A DNA stretch of 64,000 nt. Origin: Punctularia strigosozonata HHB-11173 SS5 (taxonomy: Eukaryota; Basidiomycota; Agaricomycetes; Corticiales; Punctulariaceae). The first letter of the stretch is position 1; every line of letters begins with the position of its first letter. The notes under the pieces are model-generated. The model worked only from the letters and a program-made list of their open reading frames with translations. It searched no databases and had not been told where the DNA came from. Where the stretch lies: positions 128,904 to 192,903 of the forward strand of contig NW_006767437.1 of the NCBI RefSeq assembly GCF_000264995.1, in the 5' to 3' direction. Position numbers and translations under genes: made by a program. This document shows positions 46,001 through 57,995 of this stretch, in pieces.

Positions 46001-48073
46001 TATTATCGTGTCAAGGACAAAAATAACCAAGGCGGCCTTTGCAAGTCGCGTCGCGTCAACTCGATTTGTTGAGCCGTAACGTAGCATCTGCTTACATTCT
46101 GGAAGATTCCAAATATGGGTCCTCGGAGACCAATTACTACACCCGGGATTATAGGTCAGGGCATTGTGATCTGGCAGTGCGCCGCACAGACCTTCCAGGG
46201 CACCATCCATGTCGTTATCTTCCGCGAAGGCGTCGAAGTCCTCATTTCCCTCTACACCAGGTCCTTCGGCTTCACCTAAGGGAAGATCCTCACGGATCTG
46301 GCGATCGAGGTCCGCATGCGCCGGTTGATCGTCGAGGAACACGTCCTCCTCGCCGATCTCGGCCTCCGGCTCATTCTCGTCGTCAACTGAGTCGGTGTCC
46401 AGGGAGTCGAGCGAAGGAAAGCTGTCAGATAGTTCGTCGAACTCCAACTCCTCCACTGTTAGGCTTCCCGTACTAGAGGATGAACTATCGGAGCTACTGC
46501 CAGCCTGCTTGAAATACTTGTGATGTTCGTGTTCCAAATTCTCGCTGGGCATCGCCTCTTCGTTAAAGTAGTCCGACGGTCCAGCAGCGAGATCCTCGGG
46601 AGCACGATACGTGGCTAAGCCGGGAGATGCTAAAGGTGTATTGACTTTGGACGATCGGCCGGATGTGGGAAGCGGTGGGCGACGAGGCACACTGGCGGGC
46701 GATCGTAGTGTACTGGAGGATGGGACAGCCGGAGGTGGGAACGGCCTCAGTCGGCGCAGATCGTTCTCCGTACCGTCCAAGTAAGAGGGCGATGAACCTA
46801 TCGTCCGTGGTTCAGAACTACTTCTGCGTCCGTATCTGGTGTGAAATTTCGGCCTAGGTCTGGACGGAGGTGGACTATCTGACGAAGAGCTGTCCGAACT
46901 CTCCCCGTTTTCCATTCTGCGACGGCGCACAGCAGCCTTACGCATAACGCGTCTTCTATCCTCCAATGAAGGCTCTCCTGAATGGTAGTGCCCAGAAGCA
47001 AGGTGCAGCGGTGGATCGGAAGTACCTGCATTTGATTCCGGAGTAACCTCATCGCCGGACGGGTCGATACGGAACTCGCTAGCGTGTGGCGCGATATGCG
47101 ATTCACCCTCAGATTCCGAAGAATCACCCTCCGGAGGATTCGCATCCACGTCTACAGGCGCAGGTGCTTCGGCGGGTTCGTTAACTGCGGCAACAGCTTC
47201 ATCTTCTTCCACGAGAGGTACGTCAAGCTCCTCGAAGACTCCGGGCCGCGCATTTTGGACTATCCATTCTCGGAGAAGGAATACAGAGACCGATGTGAGG
47301 ACAATCAACGATGCGATGATTTGACCAGCGAAGATGTCTGCAGAGATTGCCATCCAAACAGGATGTGATGTGACGCGTGCATAGAGCGTATTGTTCGAGA
47401 CACCGCTCTCAGTCTGATTGAAGGTGGTCTCGTTAAGGTAAAATGGGAAGTAAGGAAAGCCGGGGCCAGGGACAGGCCGTGAACGATCGCTGATCCACCA
47501 TGCGCTGTAGGTGAGCCGTTAGCGAGAACACTAGCGCCGCTGGAGTGATACGCACGTTGAGTCTCCCATGGTGAAGTACATCCTCCATGTCCATACAGTG
47601 ACCCAGGGAAGGACCGCGAGCCATACCACCGCAACGAGAACGCCCCTACATATGAAGAACATGGTGGTCACAGTCTGCTTGGCGAACTGACGGACGACAA
47701 GGATAGCAGGAAGCCGGTTTGGCATATCCTGCGCATACACTGAACCCATCGCTCAGAGGATGATACCTAATTACGAGAACGCCCACGGACCTTTCGTGAA
47801 AGCATAAGGATGTTTACAGACATCACATGTCTTCTTCTTGCTATGGTTGAGCCAAGTCGTCAAGCTAGTCACAATAAGCATAAGCTATTGCAGTGAAGCT
47901 CCAATACTCACCAGTCTTGGTGAATGTAACGTATCGTTCCTGAACACTTGCATGGGTGGAACAAAGGCTGATCGGGTTCCGCTGGGGCACTGCATATCCG
48001 ACAAGTATCTGGGTTCTTGCGTTAGACATACGTAGGGAGCCAGTGCCATAGATCGACCTTGCTCCTCGTGCAT
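43094..48073 (-). CDS. ER-membrane ubiquitin ligase DOA10 / MARCH6
   Basis: Multi-pass E3 ligase for ER-associated degradation. A tiny first exon, MHEEQ (48073), splices to the RING-CH domain: TCRICSAPAEPDQPLFHPCKCSGTIRYIHQD (near 47930), then LTTWLNHSKKKTCDVCKHPYAFTK (near 47820). That gives the C4HC3 ligand order of MARCH proteins. The first membrane segments follow (MFFICRGVLVAVVWLAVLPWVTVWTWRMYF; ADIFAGQIIASLIVLTSVSVFLL). A long acidic and Ser-rich cytosolic loop is encoded by one exon (47353-45875, 492 codons in the frame). Many further hydrophobic segments follow, and a conserved distal part with NNPGC-type loops, LLYTRIALKTHH, and VEVIAPAFGGLAGMLLLPALVVLSF. The tail is EETKPEEVKREARTPSL and ends GTDIGEM-stop at 43094. 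About 1,400 residues; internal exon borders are only partly resolved. Confidence 0.9.
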
Positions 48074-48472
48074 AAGCAACCTTGTAAACTGGTCTGGATG
48101 ACACCGGACAAGGTGATCGAGACGGGGCAAGTGCGTAACGCGCGCGTCGGGGTCCGCGCAAAGGGGGCGCACGTGGCGAAAGGTGCGCGTGGGAAACTCT
48201 CGCCAGCACCAAAAACGTTGTTTTCGTTTGCGACTTTCGTGAAGAATAAGCAGAGGTAGCGCGTATCGATTCAACAAATCGTCGAAACAATTCGAGATAA
48301 GCGTATATAGATCTTAAATGGGACCAGAAAGGAGATGATTTCGTCTTCGTAACTATACACACCAGTAGCCTCACCAGTACACGATCATTGAAAGATAAGA
48401 ACATGCACCCGAAGGATCAACCGTGTCGACATTGTCTCCTATGAGCTCCCCAGTGCTTATCCGTGTAGAAAG
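48074..48472. other. Intergenic: DOA10 promoter side and GH127 3' flank
   Basis: About 400 bases with no coding features I can support. A 179-codon minus ORF starting at 48404 runs through here into the DOA10 first exons in the wrong frame. Confidence 0.5.
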
Positions 48473-51400
48473 CTATTTGAAGACTGGGAACTCTCCGATT
48501 CTCAACTTGGTTGCCTGCAAAAGCAAGTTGGTAAGGCCAACATAACTAGCATTCATCGGACTTACACCGTAAGGCGTCAACGCAAGTTGGGTAGCATTGC
48601 CTTTGCAAGTGACTGGTGACTGCGGCGGAGGCGCCGCGAATGTATCCCCGGCGGTGTCCCAGTCGATAACACATGCTGAGACTGAGATCGACAGTGGCGG
48701 CAGTCCAGAGTCGAAGACGGGGGAAGGCAGCTTGCCGGATGCTGGTGGGTTGCTATGGAACTTCAATGAGGTGGTGTCAATTGCGTAGCGCCATTCGGAG
48801 GCGGAGTCGAACTCCAAATCTTTCGCCAGCGGCTGCTGCGCATTTTGAGTAAGGACCTGTCAAGAGTAGCATGAGTATGTAGTATGTCATCACAAGACCC
48901 TTCGGCTTTGCGGCACCTTTTGTGACCTTGGAATATCAAAGGCATAGTGCAGCGGGCCCCGATGAACGGCGACGGAACCGTGAGGGCGGGATTCTACGCA
49001 TTCTTAGATATGACGACACACGCTCGACAAAGTGGCGCACCGAGGGTGATAGGTGCAGGCAAGTTGAGGGTGATATTCGTGGTCCCGCTCGGTAAGGAGA
49101 TGGATTGGAACCCATTCTTCGGAGAGAGCCCCTTGGCCGCCCCACGGTTGACAGACATCGTGCCGTTCGTCACCCAGCTTGGCACGCGAACCATGTACGT
49201 GAACGCCGCGTTGGCGGTAACAGTGATGGCAAGGGAGTCGCTGAATGGGTAGAGTGTGTCCACTGCAACCGTCACCTTGTTGCCTACACGATATTCACCG
49301 ATAAGCCAGAGGCCATCGTTCGGCCGGAGAATACCTACCGTTCGCCAAGGTCGTTTGAGTGTTGAAAGGTCCCAGATACACCTGTGCCAAGGACTTTTGG
49401 TCGTGTGTGGTCATGAACGCGTGCGTAATGAATTTAGGCCATCCTTGAGGATGATTGACCGTGCAACACCTGTACGACGATGAACATACCGTCAATCACC
49501 TCGGGTTTGGACGGTACTCACGGGTAATTCGGTTCAAGGCCGAAGACATTGGAATATGGTCTGGTTAAGAAGAGGTTGGTCAACGTCAAAATGGTTGGTA
49601 AATTGCTTTACCCATCGTTCGGGAAAGGATTACTGCAATATGGTCGTCAGCTGGAGCGCAGTGATGAATATATATTAACTAACGGCGTCATGTTCTTCGC
49701 AGCGATTTGATTTTGCTGCTGCAAATATTGTCGCGACCACATGTCGCCCGTTAAGGTAGCCGGAAGTGCGTTGTAGGCGATCCGCTCGACCTGTAGATGT
49801 ATTCGTTTCAACCAGTGACTGGCGGAAGAGCAAAAACCATAACTTGCCCTTTCTACGAACTTGGGGTCTCCGATCACCTGAAAGAGATAAGCTCCCCTTG
49901 CCATGGTGTCACCTCTCATGTCGCTGGTCTTATCTTGACACTCACGAAAACATGGTTTCCTAGGGAGGAAGAAAAGTTGAAACTATTGTCATCGCGTTAA
50001 TGAAGGGACATACCACAACGAGGCATAATTCGGTCCTGGGACCCGGATCAATGAGTGGTTATACAGACAAACTATATACACCCACCCTCGCGCGGCCTCA
50101 AGACCAGCCAAGTATTCGTCGGCTGCGTAAATGCCGGATGGGCGCCCATGATACTAATATAAGATCAGAACTCCGTGTGGTCCTCCACAGAATTGCCGTG
50201 GAGTAACAGACCTTGAAGAGGAGATCCCAACCGGAGCTAGCAACGTCCAGATCTGGGAGAAGCCTGGTCAGTGATATGCATACAGTGGGTGGTATCTCCC
50301 ATACCAGATTGGTTGTGAGTAAAGCGGTACGTTGAAGGAAGAGCCTTCGATCCTTCCGCCATATTGACCTTCAGAACCGTTCCGTAAGGGGCGTGCCGAT
50401 TGCAACACGTCATGAATGCTTACACCGTGCCATGTCAACACAGAGAACGGATTTCGCAACTATGAATGTCTCTGATGTCAGTTTTGATTATATCGGTGAT
50501 TCATGCACTGACATTCTCGACGGGTCCGGTGGGGAAGTACTGGCATGCATGAGCACCACGGTGACGAGACAACCATAAACTCAGGACTCACCTGCTCCTG
50601 AAAGACGAGTTCCCATGGATCGCCCGTATACTTAAGCTGCTTCATTGTATCGATTAAAAGGTCCTCATTCCCATCTGGATGGAAGTCATATAGCCTGCCA
50701 GAAAAGCCTTCAAACGAGGGAATCGTAGAACGGCACATTGCATACCACTGGCAGACCATAACGAAATCCTCCCATCGGGTGGCGGTCCAGTCTTCTACAC
50801 CTTCACCATTGTGAAGCATAGCGTTTGCCAACTTGACGAATTTGTGTAGGGCCGTAACAACACGGTCCGTCAAAGAAGGGTCAGCCTCAACCATCTGAAT
50901 CGCGCCAAACATAAACGGATAGCTGTGGGTCTAGGTTAGATGATGCCCGGAATAGCTAGGTGAGAGTAGTATACCGTCCCCATAGGTATCGCGGCTTAGT
51001 TGTGTTGACCTGGCAGCGCGTCAGCTCAGAATCCTTGGCTCGCAAGCTCGCAAGCTTACTTCGGGGCCAAGCCAGCCGGTAGCATCTTGGTGGTCAAGGA
51101 CATAATCCAAGAAGTACCGCGTCTGATTCATGATGGTGGCATCATTGAGAAGGACGCCGTTGGGTACCATTCCGTTCTGACAATATATATTGATGGTCGG
51201 TGCATAAATATTTCAGACGAACATCCGACTTACAAACCAATAGCTTCCAGCTAAGACAACTGTAAGCGACGTTGTCTTTGGTCTCGATGCATTGACCTCA
51301 CCTTCTTCGAGACTCGAATAATAAGAATCACCGCCTGTCCAATCAGTGCGAGAGACACTACGGCCATAAGTACCGATAGGATCACAAGCGAACAGTTGAA

Positions 51401-51759
51401 TGCTTACTAGTCACTGTGGGCGTAACGATGAGTCTTGCTTGCACTCTGCCAGAGGGGCGAGCACTTACAAGAAGTCATGTTCGTGGCCAGCAAGACCATT
51501 GGTTTGTACAACGAGCTTTGCGGGCATTGGTCATTGATCAGTGTGCACATTGAAGAAGACTGACTTGATCGTACATCCACCCGGCGGGTTTAATAGCGCC
51601 CAGGGGCAGATTTAAGAACGCCTTAGGCGCGACTGAGTAGGCTAGATGAGCTCGGGACCACCGAATGAAGGCTGAACACTCACGACCGGGAACATTCTGG
51701 GCGGAAACAGCAGTCAACCCGAGGAAAAGGGCGGTCCTGAGATTGAGAAGTCGAGCCAT
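48473..51759 (-). CDS. Secreted glycoside hydrolase, GH127/DUF1680 type (beta-L-arabinofuranosidase-like)
   Basis: Putative debranching enzyme for plant cell-wall arabinose. Signal peptide MARLLNLRTALFLGLTAVSAQ at 51759; an in-frame ATG four codons upstream is possible. Then FLNLPLGAIKPAGWMYDQ, TDWTGGDSYYSSLEE, WFxNGMVPNGVLLNDATIMNQTRYFLDYVL, LGPEVN, FMFGAIQMVEADPSLTDRVV, WEDFVMVCQWY and FHPDGNEDLLIDTMKQL. Downstream are RHGVSIHDVLQSARP, QVERIAYNALPATLTGDMWSRQYLQQQNQ and EPNYPCCTVNHPQGWPKF, whose Cys pair matches the zinc Cys pair of GH127. C-terminal beta segments follow (DTLYPFSDSLAITVTANA, FTYMVRVPSWVTNG, GNATQLALTPYG), ending GEFPVFK-stop at 48473. Many small introns. The substrate is inferred from family only. 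Confidence 0.85.
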
Positions 51760-52621
51760 AACAGATATCATGTCGATAAAGGTCAGATTTGAGGAGCTGC
51801 AAACACGCTCGCTCATATAGTTCTCTTGAGGGGCCTTGTGACCTTCCTTCTTCAACGAAGCTAGGATGGCCGTATGCACAGATGCAAGGCTTGCTTCGTG
51901 AACAAGGCCGGCTGATCGCACCGACGCCCTGAGTGTGACGAGAGTCCTCGACGATACGCAACATCTAGATGCCATATCTCGAACCCACATCTCGGTGTCA
52001 TTTCACTCATGGGGCGGAGATGGAAGTGCATCGGAACTCGCTCCCTCATGCTCTCAAGAACAAAGCACAAAGTACAGACGGCCAAAGTAGCTTTTGCCAT
52101 CGCAAGCCTTTCGTCGGATCAAGCTGCATGATTCTCAAAAGCCCAAATAGCGCATGCAACTTCCTAGCAATTCAGAATTCTGGCAGGTTCCGGTCCTATG
52201 GCTTCTTTGTCAGTGCACGGGGCGTAGCGGTCCGGCGGTCAGTCCGACCAAAATATGGAATGACCGGTACCATGTGTCGCTCGCAGAAGGATGTGATGCG
52301 GACCGTCGGTATATCCATAGATGAACCGATGAACAGCATGTCTAGTTGGTATCATCGCTGCCAACTGCGAAAGATGCGCCTTCGCTACTTCTGGCGGTTG
52401 CCACCGTGGAGGATTGCGCAAAAGGGAAGACGCCGATATCTTGTCCTGAGTGAACCTAGATTGTGTCTGCAGGCAGGATGCCCGTATTGCAGAACTCGAG
52501 GCTGAGTGTACACCGTGGAGCAAGGGCGAGTTCGACAGGTCCCATGATATCGAGGGCGGTGGGTGGAAGACGCCGGAGCGGGCCTGCTTGCCGCTTGCCA
52601 CCGTCTTCGACCGACAACCAT
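51760..52621. other. Divergent promoter region (GH127 / F-box gene)
   Basis: About 860 bases. Plus-strand (178 codons, 51969-52505) and minus-strand (120 codons, 52601-52239) ORFs overlap each other. Neither shows a family or a convincing splice pattern. Confidence 0.45.
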
Positions 52622-54341
52622 ATGGCTGTCCAGGCCGTCGATGGGTTGTTGCGCCTGCCCACGGAAGTTCTTCTAGATATCTGCTTTCTGCTCGAACCCT
52701 CCGACGTCATCGCCGTCCGCAAGGCAAGCGCATCGTCGTAACCACGCAGTGAGGATGGCGTCCTGAACCGCACCGTCCGTCACGCCCCCTAGACATGTTC
52801 CGCCTTACATGCCCTCACGCATGAGAAAAGCCTTTGGCTTAGGTTCATCCGGTGGCAACAGGTTCATCTGCCATTGCCACACGAATTCAGGGCGAACACC
52901 GCTGCCTTATCCTCTCGCGAAACCCCCCAACTTCAACGCGTTGCTGTTGAAGCAGAGGCGTCCCAGCGGAAATGGTTACGCCGTCGGCCGTCCAATGTTC
53001 CCATACTTTGCGCAAGCGACGATCAAGAGCATTCGCTGCATTCCATCATTCATCTGCAGCTTTATCTACGCAGATGGATGCTTTGCGTGTATATGGAAGA
53101 CCTCCTAGTGGTGTGGGATCTGGACTCGATGGACGGGACTGGCACAGTGAGACGGGTGTGGCGTAAAGTGGACCTACTCAAGCATACTTTGAATCTTCCG
53201 GGAGGAATCCAATGCTCTTCAGCCATCAGTGCCATGTATGTGAACGAGAACGCTATATCACTGGCGGTAACGCATAATGGCACGTATGTGGGCCGGAAAG
53301 TCTGATCACCATCGATGCTTTGGTTGCTGATGTTTCATCCAGGCGGTCAACGACGTGTATCCTCCGTCTTCGGTTACCCATCCATATCGATGACGACCTG
53401 AAGATCGAATTCGTCGCCAAGATGTCCAGCTCTTATCCTCATTTTGTTTGTGCCATTTCCCCCTTACTATCATGTGTCGCGCTTTCGAGAGGTTCGTTCC
53501 TCACAGTCGCGGACTTCTCCAATCAGGATATCAAGTCAACCGTCATAATCACCGAAGACGATGAGCTAGACGCGTTGGTATGTCTCCTGCCGCCCGTCCT
53601 ATCCCATGCGTACTGAAAGCGTCGCGTTAGTGGAATGGAATCATCGGAGCTCGTTTTTGTGGTCCATATATTCTTTGCATGAAAACGCGATCTGTTGAGC
53701 TCTATCCTCTGCCTGTGGTCGAGAATGAGCATGAAGAACCCTCTTTTGGGCCGCATGCGTTCAAAGCCATGAAACACGTCTTCTCTGGCCATATAACATT
53801 CAGAGATGTAACGTTCTCCTCCCCGACAATTGCCCGGAGCGCCACCTTTGATTCGACGCCGGACCTCGCTATCTCCATGCTCGCATCGGATCCAATTCGC
53901 GGCCTATTCAACTTCCGTATCCGCTTTAAAGCAGCGGCAGCCCTCGGCACCCCGCCTACCTTCGACGTCACGCTGGTCGAAGCCCGCCATATGGCTACCC
54001 TTGACCTAGGCTCTACACGAATGCGAATCGCGCCCGGCAGCTCCCGCGGTTTCGTCAGCGCATGTTGCCTAGGACCTCAAGCCAAGCGCGGCGTATGGAT
54101 TGAAAGGCACAGGGGCAGTACGAGGCGGGATGTCTCCGTGTTCGACGTCAACTGTCATGAATCAGGGCAACATCTAGAGGATATGGACACCCAGGAGCGC
54201 TACGACACCGACGACGACGATGACGATGCGAACTCCTTTTTCAAAGTGCCCAACATAGATGGTAGCGTCGTATTCGAGATGGACTCATACGATCTTCGAG
54301 GTACGCCTACGCGCCATGTGTTCGTGAGTCCAAGTTTCTAA
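52622..54341 (+). CDS. F-box protein, multi-exon
   Basis: Starts MAVQAVDGLLRLPTEVLLDICFLLEPSDVIAVRK, a good F-box (LPxEVLxxIxxxLxPxDVIxVRK), completed after an intron by ALHALTHEKSLWLRFIRWQQ. The body has SLHSIIHLQLYLRRWMLCVYMEDLLVVWDLDSM, LNLPGGIQCSSAISAMYVNENAISLAVTH, LTVADFSNQDIK and SVELYPLP, alternating hydrophobic strands that suggest a beta-propeller-like substrate domain. It ends with DSYDLRGTPTRHVFVSPSF-stop at 54341. An acidic run (DTDDDDDDANSF) lies near the end. This WD-like F-box type is widespread in Agaricomycetes. Probable role: substrate adaptor of an SCF ubiquitin ligase. Target unknown. Not close to the intronless F-box gene at 16.4 kb in sequence or structure. Confidence 0.82.
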
Positions 54342-54824
54342 CCACGGACCGTAACAGCCGATCTTACACACTGCGCATTTTGCGAGGTCACCGGTAGAAT
54401 AGTGCTGGGTACGAGAGCGGGAAAGATCATGGTATTATAGATTTCGTGACAAACACGCGCAGTATACATACGCGAACTCTAGCAAAGAGAAGATACAAAA
54501 TGATTGTACCCAACCGAATAGTACCTTTTCCGCTCCCGTCGTCGCGTGGCTTTGTATTGCCATCACGTGCGCTTTGCGCGACCGCGTTCCAGTGTCAAGG
54601 CTGCAGGTTTCGTCTTCTCCTATATCTGTCTGCGCTTCGTCATTGCGCTTCAGATCAGTTCAAGCCCTTCATCTCTGCGTGCCGGGACGAAGCTGTAGGA
54701 CCCGACGACAGTCCAGCTATAGAGCTCCCGCAAGCCTTCATACGCGGACTCGTCTTGATTGCGCTTATTACGGGTGTACATACATCGCCACTTGGCTACC
54801 GGCCCATCTGGACTTGATGTTTGT
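54342..54824. other. Intergenic upstream of RTC4-like gene
   Basis: About 480 bases of flank. The reading frame of the next gene is open for a further 22 codons upstream of the chosen ATG, so the start could be earlier. Otherwise nothing recognised. Confidence 0.5.
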
Positions 54825-57800
54825 ATGCACATGGATCGGCCCCCTTCACTCGTGTTGAATTCTCCAGCTCCCGGTCGAGGCAGCGCGTCCGACAATTGGG
54901 TCTCGACAAACTTCACGCTTGGAACTCGGGGCAAAACACAGTCGAAGAAGGAGAATGACAGACATCTCCGCAAGGCACCGTCCCGTAAACATGATATGCT
55001 TGCCCAAGAAGATTACGAGTACTCTGACAGCGACGACGAGTTGCTGTTGACTGCCAGCTCATCCCCACCCCACCTCCCCCCGGTCCCCGTTTCTGAGAAG
55101 CAGAGGATCACAATAGACGGCAGGGATTACAACTACGATGTTTCTGCAGCCAAATCCAAGCGATCTCTGCCAAGTTTCCGCAAGAAGAAGATTCAGGATG
55201 AGGGTGAATCATCGAGTACTCCGGGCCCATCGAATATCTCGCATATATTATCGCAGCAAAGCTTACCGCCAAGCTCGAGTGTCCCGAAACGGGCAGCTAC
55301 ACCGCTCCGCACGCGACGCGGAAGTCCGAATCACTCTATAGAGCGAGCCCCGCGACATTCAGACATGGACGAGATGCGGAAGCTGAACAAGAGGTCCCCG
55401 ACACCACCTCGCGCCCGACCAAGACCGCGCCCAGTCAAGCGACCGGTCGTCACATCTGAACCCAGTTCGACCTCTCTGCCTGATGTCGTGAAGCCTCGCG
55501 GCCGTGCTCGGTCCCCGCCATCGGTGGCTAAATTTTCCTCCTCTAGACGGGCGTTAGCCGCACTCGATGAAGTCAAGACGCGGTCTGAAGACGAAACTCC
55601 CAAGCCATCGAAGAGGACGAAGGAAAAGACAACTTCAGACCCATTCGCAAGTCTCAACCTTGCCCCGCCGGGGCGCATTTCTCCTGCGAATCCCCGGAAA
55701 TCCAATTTTCAGGAATTTCCTCCTCTCTCGCCAGTCGGAAAGCATGCCGGAACACGGCGAAAAGATCCCTTCGCCAACCTATCTCCTATTCACAATGCCG
55801 GGGAGCGAGGACGAGAGAACACGAAGGGACCGTCACTGCCATCTCCTCTTCAGATCCATTTTCGTCAAGGGTCATCTAAGCGACTTAATCCACCCAGTGA
55901 TGACGAGAACGAGTATATGTCCTGTACCGACGATCATGCTCCGAAAATCCGGTTTAACGCTGTACCCTTTCCTATGGCAACGCAAGACCTCAGGTCGATG
56001 GGATCGCTCAGGAGTATCGTTGAGAATGAGTCCCAGGAAGCCTCGAATAACGCAGGCGTCAGTGACGACGACGAGTGAGGCGACTGTTCTTACGCCATGA
56101 AAGCACAACTTCTGATAGGAATATATCTCAGATTTCACGAGGCTGATCTCTCAATACGTCGCAGTACGTCAACCTCCGACTACTTCCATTTCGACTGCGA
56201 TCTAACGACCTTACTAGTCTTTCTGGATCCCACCGTCGATCCCAGCACGTTGTGTCCTTATTGCGACGGACCTCTTCCGACCAACCCCACATCGCAGCTC
56301 ATATCATTATTGGATGCAGCAGCCAGGCGTTCTCACCCAGACCCACGGCCAACCAACCCGCTGGGGCGTAAGGCCCCTGTCTCCAGCTACATCGCCGCGT
56401 GCCAAAGACACAAGTTCGAGAGTCTGTGGCTTCCTACGGCACAGAGGAAGGGTTGGCCGACCCAGATAGACTTCAAGGATGCGGCGCGGCGTATCAGACT
56501 GTTCAAAGATGCATTCCAGAGATTGCTGGACGACTCCGAAAACGAGGAAAACAGCTGTCGCTCTCGATGCATTTTTTGGCGGGAAGCCGTGGACGAGATT
56601 CGGAAGAAAGGATCGCGAGCCGCCGCCGGCGTTGGCGGACAACTAGGCAACTTTGAGAAGACACAGCCTGGATAGTAAGGTTCTCAACCTGCCATGGACC
56701 AGACGTACTGAGACATCCTCGCAGTTACGGCGAGCAAGGATTCTTGGTCATTCACCAAACGCTCTATGATCTTTTCCCACCGAACTCTATCCCTCCTGAC
56801 TCGGTCTCTCCTCTCGCCCCCTCCGAATTCATCGGAAAGGTTCTAGTCCCGGAAGCGGCGGTGTCCTTAATTTCGGAAGATTTAGGGCTCAACTACGATG
56901 AAGCCGTAACAACATTGCGCGAAAGCGCCCGTTATGGCGTAGCCATGTTCCCGGACACCACTCATAATGCTGGTGACGACATCGTCAAGCAACGTGCGAA
57001 GACGAGGAAGAAGGAGCTCGTTGCTGAGTTGGGTGCCGCCGAGGCGGACATGGAAGCGCTAGACGCTCCTGACAGCGGAAATACGGATACTGGAACGACT
57101 AGGAAGAGACAGACCCTGACAGAAAGCAGCGACGCGGGGGCGTCGGATGCTCGGGGAAAGAGAAAGGTCAAGCGAGAGGAGAAGACCGACGTCGTCGATC
57201 CTCCAGATGCTGCATCGGTGCCTGATGTATCAACCGCTAGGCGTCGCAAACCAGAATGGCGCAAGAAACGGGGCTCTGACCACGACATTGACTTGAGTTC
57301 ATCCTGCGAACGCAAATCGGGCTCCGAGCGAGCGAGTTCTCGTCCAATGACGGAGGCTAAGCGACGATCGCCGTCATTGAGGATCACGAGGTCATCGACG
57401 AAAGCCTCTGGTCAACCTGTAACGGCGGACCATTCCCCATCCGATTCTGACTCGGACAGAGAGCTACTAGCTAAGCGGATTCCCCCGCTTGTCGCTGCAA
57501 GGATGAGGTTCAAAGACCCGCCACCTGCCTCGCTGAGCGGCGATGCTCAGGAAACACCCAGACCCAGTCGACGAGTTGCAGTTTTGAATGATGCGCACAG
57601 CGCTGGCGACGACCATCAAGAACCTTTGCTGTCAAGAACCTCCGCTTCGAGTGTACGAAGCCCGGTGAGGACCAGGCGATCGACGAGGTGAGCGAACCGT
57701 CACCACGGGTAATATATGTGCCGATTGCCCGTCATAGGAATCAGAAATCCGCCGAGGACGAGTGGAGCCGGAACCTGCGGGACGGTTATGCTTCCTCCTC

Positions 57801-57912
57801 CTCGTCGACGTCCACGACAGAAGCCTCGCGACGAAAGCGGAAGCCCCATGCGAACTCGTGGTTGCTCAGCGACGAGTCTTATTCTACTGGCAGGTCCTCT
57901 CCCGAGGTCTGA
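54825..57912 (+). CDS. RTC4-like protein (restriction of telomere capping 4 domain)
   Basis: About 900 residues. Exon 1 (54825-56073) starts MHMDRPPSLVLN and is disordered, basic and Ser/Pro-rich with SDSDDELL, KRSPTPPRARPRPRP and repeated DPFA.L motifs (SDPFASLNLAPP, KDPFANLSPI). Two short introns give SDDDE-FHEADLSIRR and then the RTC4 domain: FLDPTVDPSTLCPYCDGPLP (CxxC), NPLGRKAPVSSYIAACQRHKFES, GWPTQIDFKDAARRI, RCIFWREAVDEIRKKGSRAAAGVGGQLGNFEKTQPG-YYGEQGFLVIHQTLYDLFPP, then LVPEAAVSLISEDLGL and SARYGVAMFPD. The tail is long, charged and disordered, and a last intron (57680-57737) extends it to TGRSSPEV-stop at 57912. Yeast RTC4 was found by genetic links to telomere capping; biochemical function is unknown. 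Confidence 0.85.
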
Positions 57913-57995
57913 CATTAATGCACTTCGGTTTATGCCACCAAGCTGCGCCTGAAGGCGTCATAATGCTTCGCTAATCATTACTGTATACATGCTGT

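Noticed and set aside
52239-52601. Minus-strand ORF of 120 codons next to the F-box start
   Set aside because: Overlaps a plus-strand ORF, no recognisable domain, and a start only about 20 bp from the divergent F-box start codon.
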